Shown here piece after piece: positions 41,040-50,320 of a DNA stretch of 64,000 bases. This DNA comes from Hermatobates lingyangjiaoensis. Taxonomy: Eukaryota > Arthropoda > Insecta > Hemiptera > Hermatobatidae. Position 1 is the stretch's first letter. Each line of letters starts with the position of its first letter. The notes below the pieces were generated by a model, which saw only the letters and a program-made list of their open reading frames with translations, made no database searches and was not told the origin of the DNA. The DNA is taken from positions 1-64,000 of the forward strand of contig JAPFBL010000590.1 in NCBI GenBank assembly GCA_026182355.1. The letters are read 5' to 3'. Made by a program: the position numbers and the translations under genes.

Positions 41040-41366
41040 CACAAAACACTTTTTCTTTTTCTCGGAGTTTGGTCAGGGTAAATATATGGAATCACCTTTT
41101 TGCCAACGTTTCGTCTTTATTTCAAGACATCCTCAGGGCTATAAATGAAGGCTTGGTTCTGTTACATTTACAAAACCTATATATATGCTAATATATATAT
41201 AATATATTTGTTTTTTATTGTGTGTCTATAAATGTATTATTTCTTTGTTCTAGTGATTTGTGCAGATGGTTGCTACTACAAGTTCATGTTTAATGCAAAA
41301 GGCTCCTGTTGGCGAGATGTTTCAGCACAGTTCCTCGAATTATCAGACGATGACTCGACAAAATGA
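31011..41366 (+). CDS. WDR45B: WD repeat domain phosphoinositide-interacting protein 3
   Basis: Eight coding exons: 31011-31077, 31159-31335, 31476-31658, 32375-32565, 34716-34801, 34884-34985, 38283-38404, 41254-41366 (stop TGA 41364-41366). Joined they give 346 residues; the vertebrate protein is about 344. PROPPINs bind PI3P on forming autophagosomes and help link the ER to the growing membrane. Seven-bladed WD propeller; diagnostic stretches are [19 protein letters not shown] (exons 1-2), [45 protein letters not shown] and [18 protein letters not shown]. The lipid-binding L/F-RRG motif is LRRG at residues 224-227. All junction phases agree. Introns are GT-AG except intron 2, where AAAG is followed by GC. 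WDR45 (WIPI4) is the nearest alternative, but ELRRG and the C-terminus fit WDR45B better. Confidence 0.93.
31336..31475 (+). other. WDR45B intron 2 with GC-AG ends
   Basis: The exon ends AATAAAG and the intron starts GCAATA; the acceptor is CCTTTCAG at 31,468-31,475. Only this choice keeps the conserved NKVVIWDD reading. The nearby GT at 31,349 would put a stop in frame. Confidence 0.8.
32877..33098. repeat. Foldback element F1, copy 3 (WDR45B intron 4)
   Basis: Both arms are present, centre CCCATCAGACCAACTCAGTTGG. The plus motif spans 32,988-33,030: GACT, CTGACGA, GAAA intact, but AGTT replaces AGTC in stem I. Confidence 0.8.
33264..33372. repeat. Foldback element F1, copy 4 (collapsed)
   Basis: Outer ends (TTTCACATAAACACGTGAAA at 33,267) are joined to ACGGTTGAAAGATCTTAGTC with the centre deleted, so the CTGACGA core is lost. 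Confidence 0.7.
33412..33490 (+). repeat. Solo relic of foldback F3
   Basis: GGAAGGTTTTAAAATAAAAC then CGAAACGTTTAGC matches the F3 arm. The motif (33,415-33,456) has ATGAGGA for CTGANGA and a six-pair stem II. No inverse arm is present. Confidence 0.55.
33838..34357 (+). repeat. 43-bp minisatellite, about 12 copies (WDR45B intron 4)
   Basis: The unit contains GTTTGATTGATCAAATC and AAGGTTGTACTGTATG. Ten central units are almost identical; first and last are variant. Each unit carries the near-palindrome TTTGATTGATCAAA. Homogeneity suggests recent expansion. Confidence 0.95.
35190..35290 (-). repeat. Solo hammerhead-like repeat (WDR45B intron 6)
   Basis: The minus strand of 35,226-35,266 has AGCC, CTGATAA, a stem II with CGAA/TTCG, GAAAC-GTC and AGCT. 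It is related to the 41.1, 44.8 and 45.3 kb motifs but has no inverse partner nearby and one changed core base. Confidence 0.5.
35690..36240 (+). repeat. GC-richer repeat block of unknown class (intron 6)
   Basis: Composition rises and codon-like runs appear (for example around 35,866-36,063) but no domain is clear. It directly precedes the LINE 3' piece and may be part of the same insertion. Confidence 0.35.
36265..36548 (+). pseudogene. LINE ORF2 3' end with A-rich tail (intron 6)
   Basis: A 69-codon frame has [18 protein letters not shown], the CCHC-type knuckle at the end of Jockey/R1 LINE ORF2, then [20 protein letters not shown] and a stop. A short 3' tail ends in CAAATAATAATAATAAAATAG (36,529-36,548 region), like LINE tails. 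It is strongly 5'-truncated. Confidence 0.65.
36985..37625. repeat. Foldback element F9 (WDR45B intron 6)
   Basis: Arms at about 37,105-37,305 and 37,408-37,612 are about 85-90 percent complementary (for example TTTGATATCAAGTTGTTGAA versus its complement at 37,540). The centre is about 100 bp (ATCCAACTTTAGTTTATGCT). Unlike the others it is not bounded by (TA)n and shows no hammerhead core. Confidence 0.75.
37855..38130. pseudogene. Inverted pair of PLE N-terminal fragments (intron 6)
   Basis: The plus strand (37,944-38,130) reads [20 protein letters not shown] and [16 protein letters not shown]. 37,855-37,910 holds the same block in inverse orientation (CAACGCAGAAGCTGCTACCA read on the minus strand), then a direct scrap GAGAGAAGACCTGCTTCC. 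This again shows PLE ends kept in head-to-head form. Confidence 0.6.
38546..38736. repeat. Foldback element F1, copy 5 (intron 7)
   Basis: Outer ends and right arm are conserved. The plus motif 38,624-38,666 keeps GACT, CTGACGA and AGTC but has AAAA for GAAA. Confidence 0.75.
38820..39125 (+). repeat. Imperfect tandem repeats (TTATTTGGTA group)
   Basis: TTGTTATTTGGTATCCAT, TTTTAGTTATGATCGAGC and similar words recur about four times with spacing of 60-110 bp. Confidence 0.5.
39131..39355. repeat. Foldback element F1, copy 6 (intron 7)
   Basis: Complete but diverged. Core CTGACGA at 39,251-39,257 is intact; the AGTC partner is mutated. Confidence 0.75.
39576..39666 (+). repeat. F1 half copy (copy 7, intron 7)
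   Basis: Only the right arm (TTGACTTTGACGATGACCGC to TATTGTGGTTTGACCA) is present. Confidence 0.65.
39682..39885. repeat. Foldback element F1, copy 8 (intron 7)
   Basis: Both arms and (TA)n on each side. The minus motif at 39,748-39,790 is complete at the core; the plus motif has CTAACAA and is degenerate. Confidence 0.8.
39989..40024 (-). ncRNA. Hammerhead-like motif in F6
   Basis: Minus strand: ACTC, core CTGATGA, C, stem II around GAGC...GTTC, GAAA, U-A, UU, GAAT. Three of four stem I pairs hold. A sister at 40,197-40,233 (minus) has stem II GAAC-AACA-GTTC. Confidence 0.5.
40083..40118 (+). ncRNA. Hammerhead-like motif in F6, inverse arm
   Basis: CTGATGA at 40,087-40,093 and GAAA at 40,107-40,110 with ATT-GAAT behind; stem II and stem I are weakened by substitutions. 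Confidence 0.4.
40715..40805 (-). pseudogene. PLE N-terminal fragment (intron 7)
   Basis: Minus strand reads [20 protein letters not shown] then LLPTYA, the same block as at 2.7, 24.95 and 38 kb. It starts in (TA)n. Confidence 0.65.
40890..41040 (+). repeat. F2 half copy with intact motif (intron 7)
   Basis: Matches the right arm of the 9.2 kb foldback (GTTCTGTAGTGTCTTTCTGT) and extends further left. Bounded by (TA)n on both sides. Confidence 0.75.
40932..40965 (+). ncRNA. Hammerhead-like motif in F2
   Basis: CTTC (40,932-40,935) pairs GAAG (40,962-40,965) in full. Core CCGATGA has one change from CTGATGA. Then C, GAC-GGAT-GTC stem II, GAAA (40,954-40,957), U-A, UC. Confidence 0.5.
41045..41175 (-). 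repeat. Solo hammerhead-like repeat beside exon 8
   Basis: Arm sequence of the F8 group (GCCAACGTTTCGTC, CCTCAGGGCT) between (TA)n tracts, about 80 bp before the last intron's acceptor. Confidence 0.6.
41102..41139 (-). ncRNA. Hammerhead-like motif in F8 (intron 7, antisense)
   Basis: Minus strand: GCC, core CTGAGGA, T, GTCTT...AAGAC stem II, GAAA, C-G stem III, UU, GGC. All core bases match. Confidence 0.55.
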
Positions 41367-41519
41367 TTAAACCAAATATCAACTTGGGCTTCCTCAACTT
41401 TGTAACCAATTATTTTGTTTTTTTTTTATATGCCTATCTGATAAGTGTATTTATTGTTTTTTTATATATATTCTTGTTATATTTTTGTTTCCTGTGTACC
41501 ATCTTGTTGTCGTCTTGTT

Positions 41520-41586
<67 letters not shown>

Positions 41587-41740
41587 CGTGATTACTTCCT
41601 TCATCTTCTTCAATCATGATTATAAGAATAGATGTCAATCTTCTGTCAATCATTGAAGTAGTAAATTAGGTAAAAAAAAATCTATTACTTCTCTATGAGC
41701 TTCTCGATTTGAGCTTTAAAAAAAAATCATTAAATAAAAT
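41367..41740 (+). other. Probable WDR45B 3' UTR
   Basis: Follows the stop codon. It contains long (TA)n (41,519-41,583). An AATAAA at 41,733-41,738 is a possible poly(A) signal, though AT-rich DNA yields such words by chance. Confidence 0.4.
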
Positions 41741-42145
41741 ACTAAGTCGTCTTTATAATTTAATAACTGGATATTTTTAGTGTTACTGAGCTTATTTAGG
41801 CTAAGTTAAATCGTAACTGAGGGTCAATGCGTACTGGATCGTGCCAGAGTTGCCTGTGGGCATTTTCAGAAATTCCCTTCATGAAGTCGTCTTTTACTCA
41901 ACAATTTGTTGTTTCTTAATCCACTTCAGATATATATATATATATATATTTATTTACTTATTTTCCCCTCGATTGATAAATTCCAGTTATCTTCTTCAGC
42001 TGGATCTGTTTTAAATTCATGCTTATTGTTAGTAACACTGAATTTTAGTATGGATTTATATTAGAAATAGAACAAACCATCATACCAAAGTATAATGCTG
42101 ATGGAGTTGTCCCATTGGTTTCGGGTGTTATGTAACGCATTCATC
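41741..42145. other. AT-rich stretch with a short (TA)n
   Basis: (TA)n at 41,930-41,950. Nothing else recognised. Confidence 0.4.
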
Positions 42146-42150
42146 GATAA

Positions 42151-42278
42151 CAAGATTTCACAATAAACACATAAAATAACAATTTGGGGAAAAAAGACTC
42201 AGACGAAGACCGCTTGTTACGGTTGAAAGATCTTAGTCTTTTTTCCTGTTTCATATTGTGGTTTTTGGTCATTGAACG
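42151..42278. repeat. F1 copy 9, shortened
   Basis: Outer ends and the right arm remain; the plus motif (42,196-42,238) reads CAGACGA for CTGACGA. Confidence 0.65.
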
Positions 42279-44745
42279 TATCTTCAAATAGAACTGCAAT
42301 AGTATTAGACGAAGTATGACTTTTTTTTTTCCTAATATCAAAACCTGTCAGAGTTCATGTCCAAAGACAGAGTTCGAAGATCACCCACAAGCCTAATTTG
42401 CTTAATTATGACTTCAATTAAAAATCCATCTAGTCTAAATAGCCTATGACTTATTTTAATTAGTTTTTCAAAATGATATTTAATTAGAGTACTTTCTACT
42501 AAGTACTTTTTTTTGACATCAGAACAGAGAAATTATCAGTTCTTTGGAATCTTCCCATTTTATGGAATCTAAAATGTATGATTTGCATTTCATGTTTTTT
42601 TTCTTAAAAAAAATAAAGCAATTTTTAGATTTCTTATCAAATTTCTTAATAAAATTATAAATTAAATTTTTAATTTTAAGTTTTAGTAAAATTTTAAATT
42701 ATCGAAATTAATTAAAAAAATTTCAACCAATTGTAACTTTCAAAAAACTATATATATATAAAAACATTAAACGCTGTTACATAATGGCTTTGCTAGTAAA
42801 GAAGTGGTGTTAAACGGAAAAGAAACCTTTAATTACCTTCCAAGTTGATGTCGAACCCAGAGATAGATAAGGCTGATAAAGAGGTCTGATGAGGCAGAAG
42901 TTATTACTGATAAATATAAACTGGATTTAGAACATTTACAGATGAAGGTTTTTAATTTTCACTAGTATTTTTTTTTATTTTTGAGATTAACGCTTTTTTA
43001 AATTCTCTATTCAGTAATATTATTTTTTATAAAAAAAAAACAAAAAACTGCAGAATTCTCGAGAAGCATTAGTGTAGATTTGTGGAAATCAATTGGATGG
43101 TTCTGTAGCAATGGCTAAAGGTTTTTCTGTTGTTTGAACATGGCCTATGTAACTTGGAAAGATTCCATTGTAAAAGTGTGTGCGCACGTACGTGTAGAGT
43201 GTGCGATGATGAAGGGTTACAGATTTTTTTTTTGTAACAAATGTTTCTGTAAACAATAGTTAATGCAGTCAATGACTGTATGTTATTTACTCAATAATGG
43301 TAAAGAAAAACTTTTTTTTTTCAATTTGAAAGGCTTTATTTTAAGATTATTGTCATATTATGAGCTTCCATTGTATTTGTTTCTATTAGATAAGCCAATA
43401 TCTGAATTTAATTTTGTAATTGCTTTCCTTTCGTTTTATTTCAATGGCTTTGTTTGATGGATTGGTGTTTTCTAATGACTGCAAAAGAGATATTCTTGGT
43501 TAGATATCATTCATAAACATTTTAACAAATTATTTTTGTTTCATTATTTCACAATTATTTTTTATATGAATAACAAGTTTTTTTGAGTGCTACTCTGCCT
43601 ATATACAAGGGAATTATATATATATATATATATACTGTACTGCAACTATAATGTAGTCTTGCTATGCAGAAAGGAAGGAAATATGCACCCTTTATTGAAT
43701 GTACTTTTTTTGATCTCTGTAATATTTGGTTAACACATAATACATTTTATGTATTCAAAATATCAGTCATAAAGAAACAACGTTTAAACGACAGTAAGAA
43801 ATTTAGAAAGATTATTTCTTAATTTTGTTACTGTTTTTAGACGCTGAAGGTAGTGAGTATTCAATTTCAAAGATGATTTCTGAAATTTAAATATACCAAA
43901 GTAGTACTTTTGTTTCCTCAATTAAATTTAATTAGGCAGAAATGTTAAGTCATTTTAATAATTGTCAATCAGAAATTAGATGAATAAATCATTATTCAGC
44001 ATTACATTCATTTTTTTTTCTAAATTGAATGGGTTTGTTTCGTCATATTAATTAATACGGATGAATAAGCTTTTTCCATGCTGTTCCAGATTTATTTTAT
44101 TGTTCATTTCGTCTTATGTTCTGTTTACTTTAGGTCCCTCTAGTAAATACAATTGGTTTGTGATATTACATATTTATTTTTTAGTATTTACTTTCTTATC
44201 AATATCAGATTAAACTACGGTCGTATTTCTCTAATAATCGCACCGTCATTACTCTATAATCTATATAAACCTTGTTTTAAAAGTCATTGATGAAGATGCT
44301 CTTTAATTTTCTTTCTTTTTTTTTTAAGTTCCTTTTTGCTTAAATCTATATTTTATTGCCGTCTTATATTAAATGATGTATGTAACCATAATGTGCTATT
44401 TATATTCTCTTTCAAATCATTAATCTCAATTTCTTTTGTTAATAAACAATAACAAACTATTTGTGATAGTTTATTATAGTATATACTAAACATTATTATA
44501 ATAGGTAAAGTTCGTTTTGTGAACACTTATTAGCAAACTTTTTCAAAAACTCTCTAATCTTTTATGAACTATGGTCCTTTTTTAATAAGGAAATAGTTTT
44601 GTCGTTGGAAACCTGTTCTTTTCTTGTAAATAATATTAATATTTAATATTATTCAAATAATATATTTAATATAATATTGATTTAATTATCATAATACATT
44701 TCATTATTTATAATAATAATACAATATTTTTCGTTGTTAAGGTAG
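42279..44745. other. AT-rich region without recognised genes
   Basis: Only short frames and a (TA)n at 43,616-43,634 are present. I see no conserved domain or splice-bounded exon. Confidence 0.4.
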
Positions 44746-44781
44746 AGTCCTGCGGCAAACAACTCTCAAAAAACACCTGTA

Positions 44782-44814
44782 AGCCAACGTTTCTTCTTCA
44801 ACATCTTCAGGACT
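44782..44814 (-). ncRNA. Hammerhead-like motif in F8 copy 1, minus
   Basis: Minus strand: AGTC, CTGAAGA, T, short hairpin, GAAA, C-G, UU, GGCT. Stem I has a G-T in place of the G-C seen at 45,470 and remains fully paired. Confidence 0.55.
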
Positions 44815-44932
44815 ATATTATTCCAAAATTGAGAAGAATAATATTAAAAAATAAGTTAAATTACGTGTAACTTTGAGTTACATTCCATGTAAATTATTTT
44901 TTCATGTTTTGTAATTAATTTTGTATTGATAT

Positions 44933-44971
44933 AGGCCTGAAGATGTCTAGAAATATGACAAAACGTTGGCT
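44933..44971 (+). ncRNA. Hammerhead-like motif in F8 copy 1, plus
   Basis: CTGAAGA at 44,937-44,943 and GTT-GGCT at the end; GAAA is AAAA and stem I has one mismatch. Confidence 0.4.
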
Positions 44972-45059
44972 TAAAGTGTATTTGTAAATTGTTTGACACT
45001 GGACAAAACCTCGATAAAGAAAAATAATGTAGAATATGTGGTCGAGATAAAACAAGACT

Positions 45060-45275
45060 TTGAATAATAATTATATATTTATTACAATAACATGAAACAG
45101 TCCGTTAGGACAATTTATGAAACGATTAAAAGAAAAGATTAAAAAGCTGTTTCCATCCGAACAGAACTCTTCTTCTTCTCCTGATGAAGACAGTGTCAAA
45201 ATATTGAATTGAGTTGTTGTTTTTCATGTTCTTTTCTTTTAATCGTTTGACACTATTTTTCTTTTTTATCGAGGT
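45060..45275. repeat. Foldback element F7
   Basis: Short arms AAACGATTAAAAGAAAAGA (45,119) and its complement (about 45,230-45,250). A motif with CTGATGA (45,181-45,187), GACAGTGTC stem II, AAAAU-AUU-GA lies at 45,177-45,215. Confidence 0.55.
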
Positions 45276-45305
45276 TTTGTCTAGCTTCAATATACAGCAC
45301 CTTTA

Positions 45306-45345
45306 AGTCGACGTTTCGTCTATATTTGTAGACATCTTCAGGGCT
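45306..45345 (-). ncRNA. Hammerhead-like motif in F8 copy 2, minus
   Basis: Same as the plus motif below except GAC for GGC in stem I, which costs one pair. Confidence 0.55.
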
Positions 45346-45469
45346 ACATCAATACAGAATTTAATTGCAATAACAGGAAAATAATTAAATTACATTATTT
45401 AATTAATATACATAAATAATGTAATATAATTACTTTTCATGTTATTGTAATTAAATTCTGTATTGATGT

Positions 45470-45509
45470 AGCCCTGAAGATGTCTACAAATATAGACGAA
45501 ACGTCGGCT
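45470..45509 (+). ncRNA. Hammerhead-like motif in F8 copy 2, plus (best example)
   Basis: Stem I AGCC (45,470-45,473) pairs GGCT (45,506-45,509). Core CTGAAGA is 45,474-45,480, one extra T, stem II GTCTA/TAGAC (45,482-45,486 and 45,493-45,497), GAAA 45,498-45,501, C502 and G503 able to pair, then UC as the cleavage-site bases. Stem III has no loop, so a single RNA could not close it and a dimer would be needed. Confidence 0.6.
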
Positions 45510-45626
45510 TAAAGGTATTGTATTATTGAAGCAAGACGAAACATCGATAAAAAAGGAAATACATGTGGTCGAGATAAGGAAAACATTTTTATCGTTTATA
45601 TATATTACTATTATGTACATGTATAT

Positions 45627-45853
45627 ATATCAATGATCAAACCACAATAAGAAATGGGAAAACAAGACTAAGATCTTTCAACCGTAACAAGCGGTCTTCG
45701 TCAGAGTTGTTCGTAACAAGCGTCAACTGGAGTTGGGTTTTTGACTCTGACGAAGACTGCTTGTTACGGTTGAAAGATCTTAGTCTTGTTTTCCCATTTC
45801 TTATTGTGGTTTGATCATTGATTGTTGTTTCACGTGTTTATGTGAAATCTTTT
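45627..45853. repeat. Foldback element F1, copy 10
   Basis: Complete, in (TA)n. The plus motif (45,743-45,785) and minus motif (45,665-45,707) have intact CTGACGA and GAAA. The centre has a small internal duplication (GTTCGTAACAAGCG). Confidence 0.85.
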
Positions 45854-46310
45854 TATGTATATATATAAAATACAAATTGTATTATATATAAACAAAAGAA
45901 AATGACCTATTAAATAACTTATAAAATTGAATATACCAAAGATTGAATTAATATTGAATTGAAATATTGAATAAACAACTTACAGAGTTGTTGAATAATT
46001 GGTTATATTGTTAAAGAAGCATTGCTAAACAGGAAAGAAACCTTTCTTAACCTTCCTATTTGGTATAAAAGTCATAACTATGATTTGTATATCTATACTG
46101 AAATATTTTAGTCACACGATGTACAAAACTGTGCTACTAATTTAATTGGAAATTAAAATTGATTTCGTTGTTGGATATGTTATTTTTATGATAGGTGATT
46201 TTTTTTTATTCAATTATTATATATATGTAGATTATTAACAACAGGTTAATAGCTAGAAAACTATCTCCATGTTTCATAAAGTCAACAAACACTAATAACA
46301 CTGTTAAGTG
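45854..46310. other. AT-rich stretch, nothing recognised
   Basis: No frame, RNA or shared repeat found. Confidence 0.4.
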
Positions 46311-46314
46311 TTTT

Positions 46315-46645
46315 TGTGTTGGAGAGGTTAGCTCAGTGGCGACGTGCTCACTCCTGACTGGTAGATCCAGGGTTCGATACCCACTCTGGCTCTCGATTTA
46401 TATTCACGTGGGAAGTGAATTAATCTGAGCACGACTGTTCTGAGCCTGTTCGATGTCAGTTAGTCGTGAAAGAACCTTACTCGAAATACACTGGAGGTGG
46501 GCAAAATTTAGGACCCCAGTGTACAATCAATCTTCATTGTGTGGTATCACAAAGGGCTAAAATGTTGGGCCTGGGTGTGTTCCCTTGTGGGACTGTCACT
46601 GCAACCTACTAACCTAAGTGTTCAAAGTATATACTTACACCCAAT
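46315..46645 (+). repeat. tRNA-derived SINE, copy 1
   Basis: The head has an A-box-like TTAGCTCAGTGG (46,328-46,339) and a B box GGTTCGATACC (46,371-46,381), the internal promoter of RNA polymerase III. The body (GTATCACAAAGGGCTAAAAT and CCTTGTGGGACTGTCACTGC) recurs in inverse copies at 58.1 and 59.5 kb. The head cannot fold into a proper cloverleaf, so it is not a working tRNA gene. Confidence 0.75.
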
Positions 46646-46946
46646 GTTAAAAAAAAACAAACCTTTACTAAAACTAAATTTGTAAATTTGTAATCGTTAT
46701 TAATATGAACGATGCTTTTTTTTTATGTATCACTTCTTCTACCTTGTACAATTATAAAACAATTATCCTGCTATCAAAGAATACTGAAACTCATTTCTAG
46801 AAACTTTATTTTTATTAAAAAAAAACAAATGTGCCTTAATGTGAACCAAATCGTTTAGTAAGTTTTTTTCTTACATATTGGACTGTTTATAGTGTTCTGA
46901 AATTTTGAAAATGTGTTCTGTGATAATGTGTTTCTGAATTAGGGAA

Positions 46947-46983
<37 letters not shown>

Positions 46984-47990
46984 CTAAAGATAATTATAAA
47001 TTAAAAACAAATTTGTATTTGTAAATACGTTTAAAATGGACTTTTACTTGTTAGCCGTAAGATTTTGAAATATAATTCATTCATGTAAATATTTAAGGTA
47101 GTATTTATTTTGTAGATAATTTAAGAGAACTGAAATGTGCTGAGAAATGTTTATTTAAAGCAATTCATTGTTTGTAATTAATAAATAATTAAGTGAAAGC
47201 TATTTTGCGTTATGACTTTTGTGAAAATTGTTTTGGATGAAGTAATAGACAAGTGGAATGTTATGGTGTTGGAATGAAAATGACAGATGTGATCTATCCT
47301 GGCTGATATAAACTGTAAACTGTTTGTCTCTGCTGGAGTTAGTGGGGCAAAAAAGATTGTAGCTCTGTGGCATTGGTTCAGAAATTAAAAAGAAATGCAT
47401 TATTACCATATTATACAATATCCTTATGGATATATTGGTAATTTGTACAACACATCATTATTGTTGATCATTACTGATAATTTAAAATGAAAACAAGCTT
47501 CTAATGATTGTACATACAGTACAGCATTTATCTATACTATTATATAAAAGAGAATGTCTCCTTTACGATATCTGTCAGTTCGAATCCGTCTTAATTGCTA
47601 CTTACAAGATGAGCTGACTCATAGTGATAATCAGAATATCTAATTGCTGTTATTAAATAGCTGCAAATCAAAGTCATCATAATTAGATAGCATTATAATT
47701 CATTCAGAAATGAATGCGTCACTATAATAGACTTATACTCTCAGTAGCATTTAATAGAGCATGACAGGTTATTTCATTTGCGTACCTTTACTTGTTATAC
47801 CTAAAAATAGCACATTATTTGAGGATAATTCAGTATTTATTTTTTTTAAATAACATTATTTAAGATTGGCGTAATACATATAAAAACGAAAATATCCTTG
47901 TAGTCTTGTAGAAGACAGATGAATAGAAACATATGGAGACATCAAAGGAGTATGAGGCAAGAGTAGGGCTGAAAAGAGACAAAGATACTA
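46646..47990. other. AT-rich region without recognised genes
   Basis: Contains (TA)n at 46,951-46,981. 47,535-47,780 has more complex, non-coding sequence that could be an old repeat, but I find no partner in the window. Confidence 0.35.
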
Positions 47991-47999
47991 TATACCAAT

Positions 48000-48500
48000 G
48001 TTTTTCAACCACTCTGCCGCGAGATACTATCAGGTGTGCCGTGGGAAATTATCTGATTTGTATACTTGTGCAGTCTATAACATTAGGTTGCTAATTGCAG
48101 GTGATTAAGACAAGCGAATTAGTGACTGACGTTATCAACAGTGTAAGTGATAGATAAGTTTTTGAAGACGAAAAATTATATTTTCCATCATCTGAATGCA
48201 CAAAATAAAAACCGGCTTACAAGTGCAGACTCTAGTATGTGGGTTCAAAGGTGCAACTCTGACAGCAGCATATCAAAAGTGGTAATTTTAGATTGTTCTC
48301 ACTTACCAATAAAAAAAAAGGATTTTAATACTTCTGCAATGCTGAGAGATAATGATGGAACATTTAAAAACTCTTGAGGAGAGGCTATCATTTTCCCTTC
48401 AGCCTCCATGGAGTGCCTTGTCTGGGTTAGGCAGTCATTCATCATCTCAGGGTCAGCATGTCAGAAAAACATGGCATTACAGGAGCAGGGTCAACTAACT
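48000..48500 (+). repeat. Possible hAT-like remnant
   Basis: The left edge AATGTTTTTCAACCACTCTG with GTGTGCCGTGGGAAAT resembles the ends of Charlie/ZBED-type hAT elements. A 76-codon frame starting MIDKFLKTKN (48,147) is similar to the opening of ZBED-like transposases. No BED finger or dimerisation block is seen, and no right end was found. Confidence 0.3.
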
Positions 48501-49550
48501 CTTTTTTTTCAACATTTTTGAACTAAACACTCCTGATCAAGTGATTTAAAAAGAACTAAACTAAATTAAATGTAACTAAACACTTACAAGTTTTAGTAAG
48601 TTTCAAAATAAAATACTCTTTGGAATTCTTAAGAATTACTACATAAAGGAACTCTCTTACTTTTATTTATAAATACTTAACAATTGTATGCATTTAGTTA
48701 AAATTAAGTGACCATTAGTTGACTTAATCAAGAATGTTCAGTTCAAAAATTTTAAAAAAAAACAGTTTCCTTCTGTAAAGAAAAAAAAAGTGACTTTTAT
48801 ATTGAACTTCACTATAACTAAACATATTTTTAAACTTAATTAACTTACTCATATTAATAATCATTTATTAAACTTGTAATTCTCATTAATACATGAAATT
48901 AAAATAAGAATATCTTTTTAATTTAAAAATGTTGACTTAGCCAGAATTATTTCATCAATTTCAACCAATTTAAGATGTAAATCTATTGAATAGCTTGTCT
49001 CTTAAAATAATATCTAGAATTGACGATTAGGACAGCCTTTCCTCTTTTTCATTGAAAGAGTTTTACAATTTTTTAAAAATATAAATATTGACTATCGTTC
49101 AGGTGAAACTGGTGAGGAAATCTTTTTTACCATACCATTCCCGTTGATTATATTCCTAGAAATCTACATCTGTCCTCTTAGATAAATAAATATAAGCTTA
49201 TTTGGCTGTAATATTTATTTATTTGAATTCCCTTCGATAAATCCCAATTGTTGGTCATTGAAATCATTAAAATACTCAGTAATAATACTCACAACACTTA
49301 ATAAAATGTGTATACATTTAAATAAAAACAATTGTATAACTGTTCAATCTTATATTTTCAGACATTAATAAAAATCTGTATTGGCCCGCAACCAAATGAT
49401 TTTTTATTTTGTTTTAATATGACTCACTATACATACATATTAATCAATTATGTATATTTTGTTTACATGTGGCTATAATTTTTTCATTATGTTTTTAAAT
49501 TTCCATTTACCTTCAGTCAATTCACTGGTATGATGGATTTGTCCATCGAA
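48501..49550. other. AT-rich region, nothing recognised
   Basis: No coding or repeat signal except short homopolymers. Confidence 0.4.
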
Positions 49551-49554
49551 GAAG

Positions 49555-49870
49555 AATGTCCAATGAAGAAGGAGGTCAGGTAAGAGATCCACTGGCTGTT
49601 TGAACAAAAGTCAGTTGGAGATTATTTCGTATCACGAAAACTACACTTTCGCTTTTCAAAAATGTGGCTAAAATGTTATTGCTGAGGTAGTTATACTAAT
49701 GATATAATATGCATCACTGGTGTGTTATACAAAAATAAGCATATATATTGATAACTGCATCAATCACTATCTGTACTAGCTCTAGGAAAGAAAGACTAAT
49801 AAACATCTCTCGTTTAGACATTTATAGTATACCTAAATCGAACATTACATATTATTTACCCAAGAAGTGT
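49555..49870 (-). repeat. Dispersed repeat Rep-A, inverse copy
   Basis: Reverse complement of 29.17-29.48 kb: AGATCCACTGGCTGTTTGAA, TCACGAAAACTACACTTTCG, ATGCATCACTGGTGTG and the AGACTAATAAACATCTC end all match in order. Confidence 0.65.
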
Positions 49871-50320
49871 GATATTATGTTTACTTATAGTAAAGTTCAA
49901 AGTAGGGCTTGTTACTAATTTAAAAGTAATCAATTAATGAAAGTCCAGATTTTTTTTATTAAATAAAGTACATTAAAACCTATCTACTGGGAAGTTAACT
50001 ATTAAACATAAAGAGGCTATAAGAACAATGAAAAGAGCTTGGGAAAACAATGACATTGAGATTATGATTGAAAATCAATATTACTCTTAAATTACAATTA
50101 CAGCAATACTAGAGTCAGTGTATTCAAACTTGGTACTTAACAAGAGAATCCTCATAAGATATAGTTATGGATGTATAGCACTAAATGTATAAAATAAAAT
50201 CCTATTCCTTGATAAACGCTTCTAGACTGCCTTAAGTTTATAATGTCATGAAAATAGAAATGCCAAGTTTGATTAAATGAAATATTTAATTTGAAAGCAT
50301 CTAAATTACTTAGTGAAGTA

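Larger units (their letters stand above)
44745..45000. repeat. Foldback element F8, copy 1
   Basis: Head-to-head hammerhead-like motifs at 44,782-44,814 (minus) and 44,933-44,971 (plus) with AAGCCAACGTTT at one end and its counterpart at the other. The sequence between is AT-rich and only partly paired. Confidence 0.7.
45285..45550. repeat. Foldback element F8, copy 2
   Basis: Arms about 45,295-45,400 and 45,432-45,530 are close complements (ATTTAATTGCAATAACA and partner flank the centre). It holds the best-preserved F8 motifs. Confidence 0.8.

Noticed and set aside
46321..46390. tRNA gene
   Set aside because: A and B boxes are present but the cloverleaf arms do not pair and a SINE body follows; copies elsewhere share the body.
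49517..49579. Candidate exon with strong splice signals and an internal MMDLSIEEECPMKKEV frame
   Set aside because: Its right edge (GGAGGTCAGGTAA and the following GATCCACTGGCT) is part of dispersed repeat Rep-A, seen inverted at 29.4 kb, so the splice-like signals belong to a repeat.
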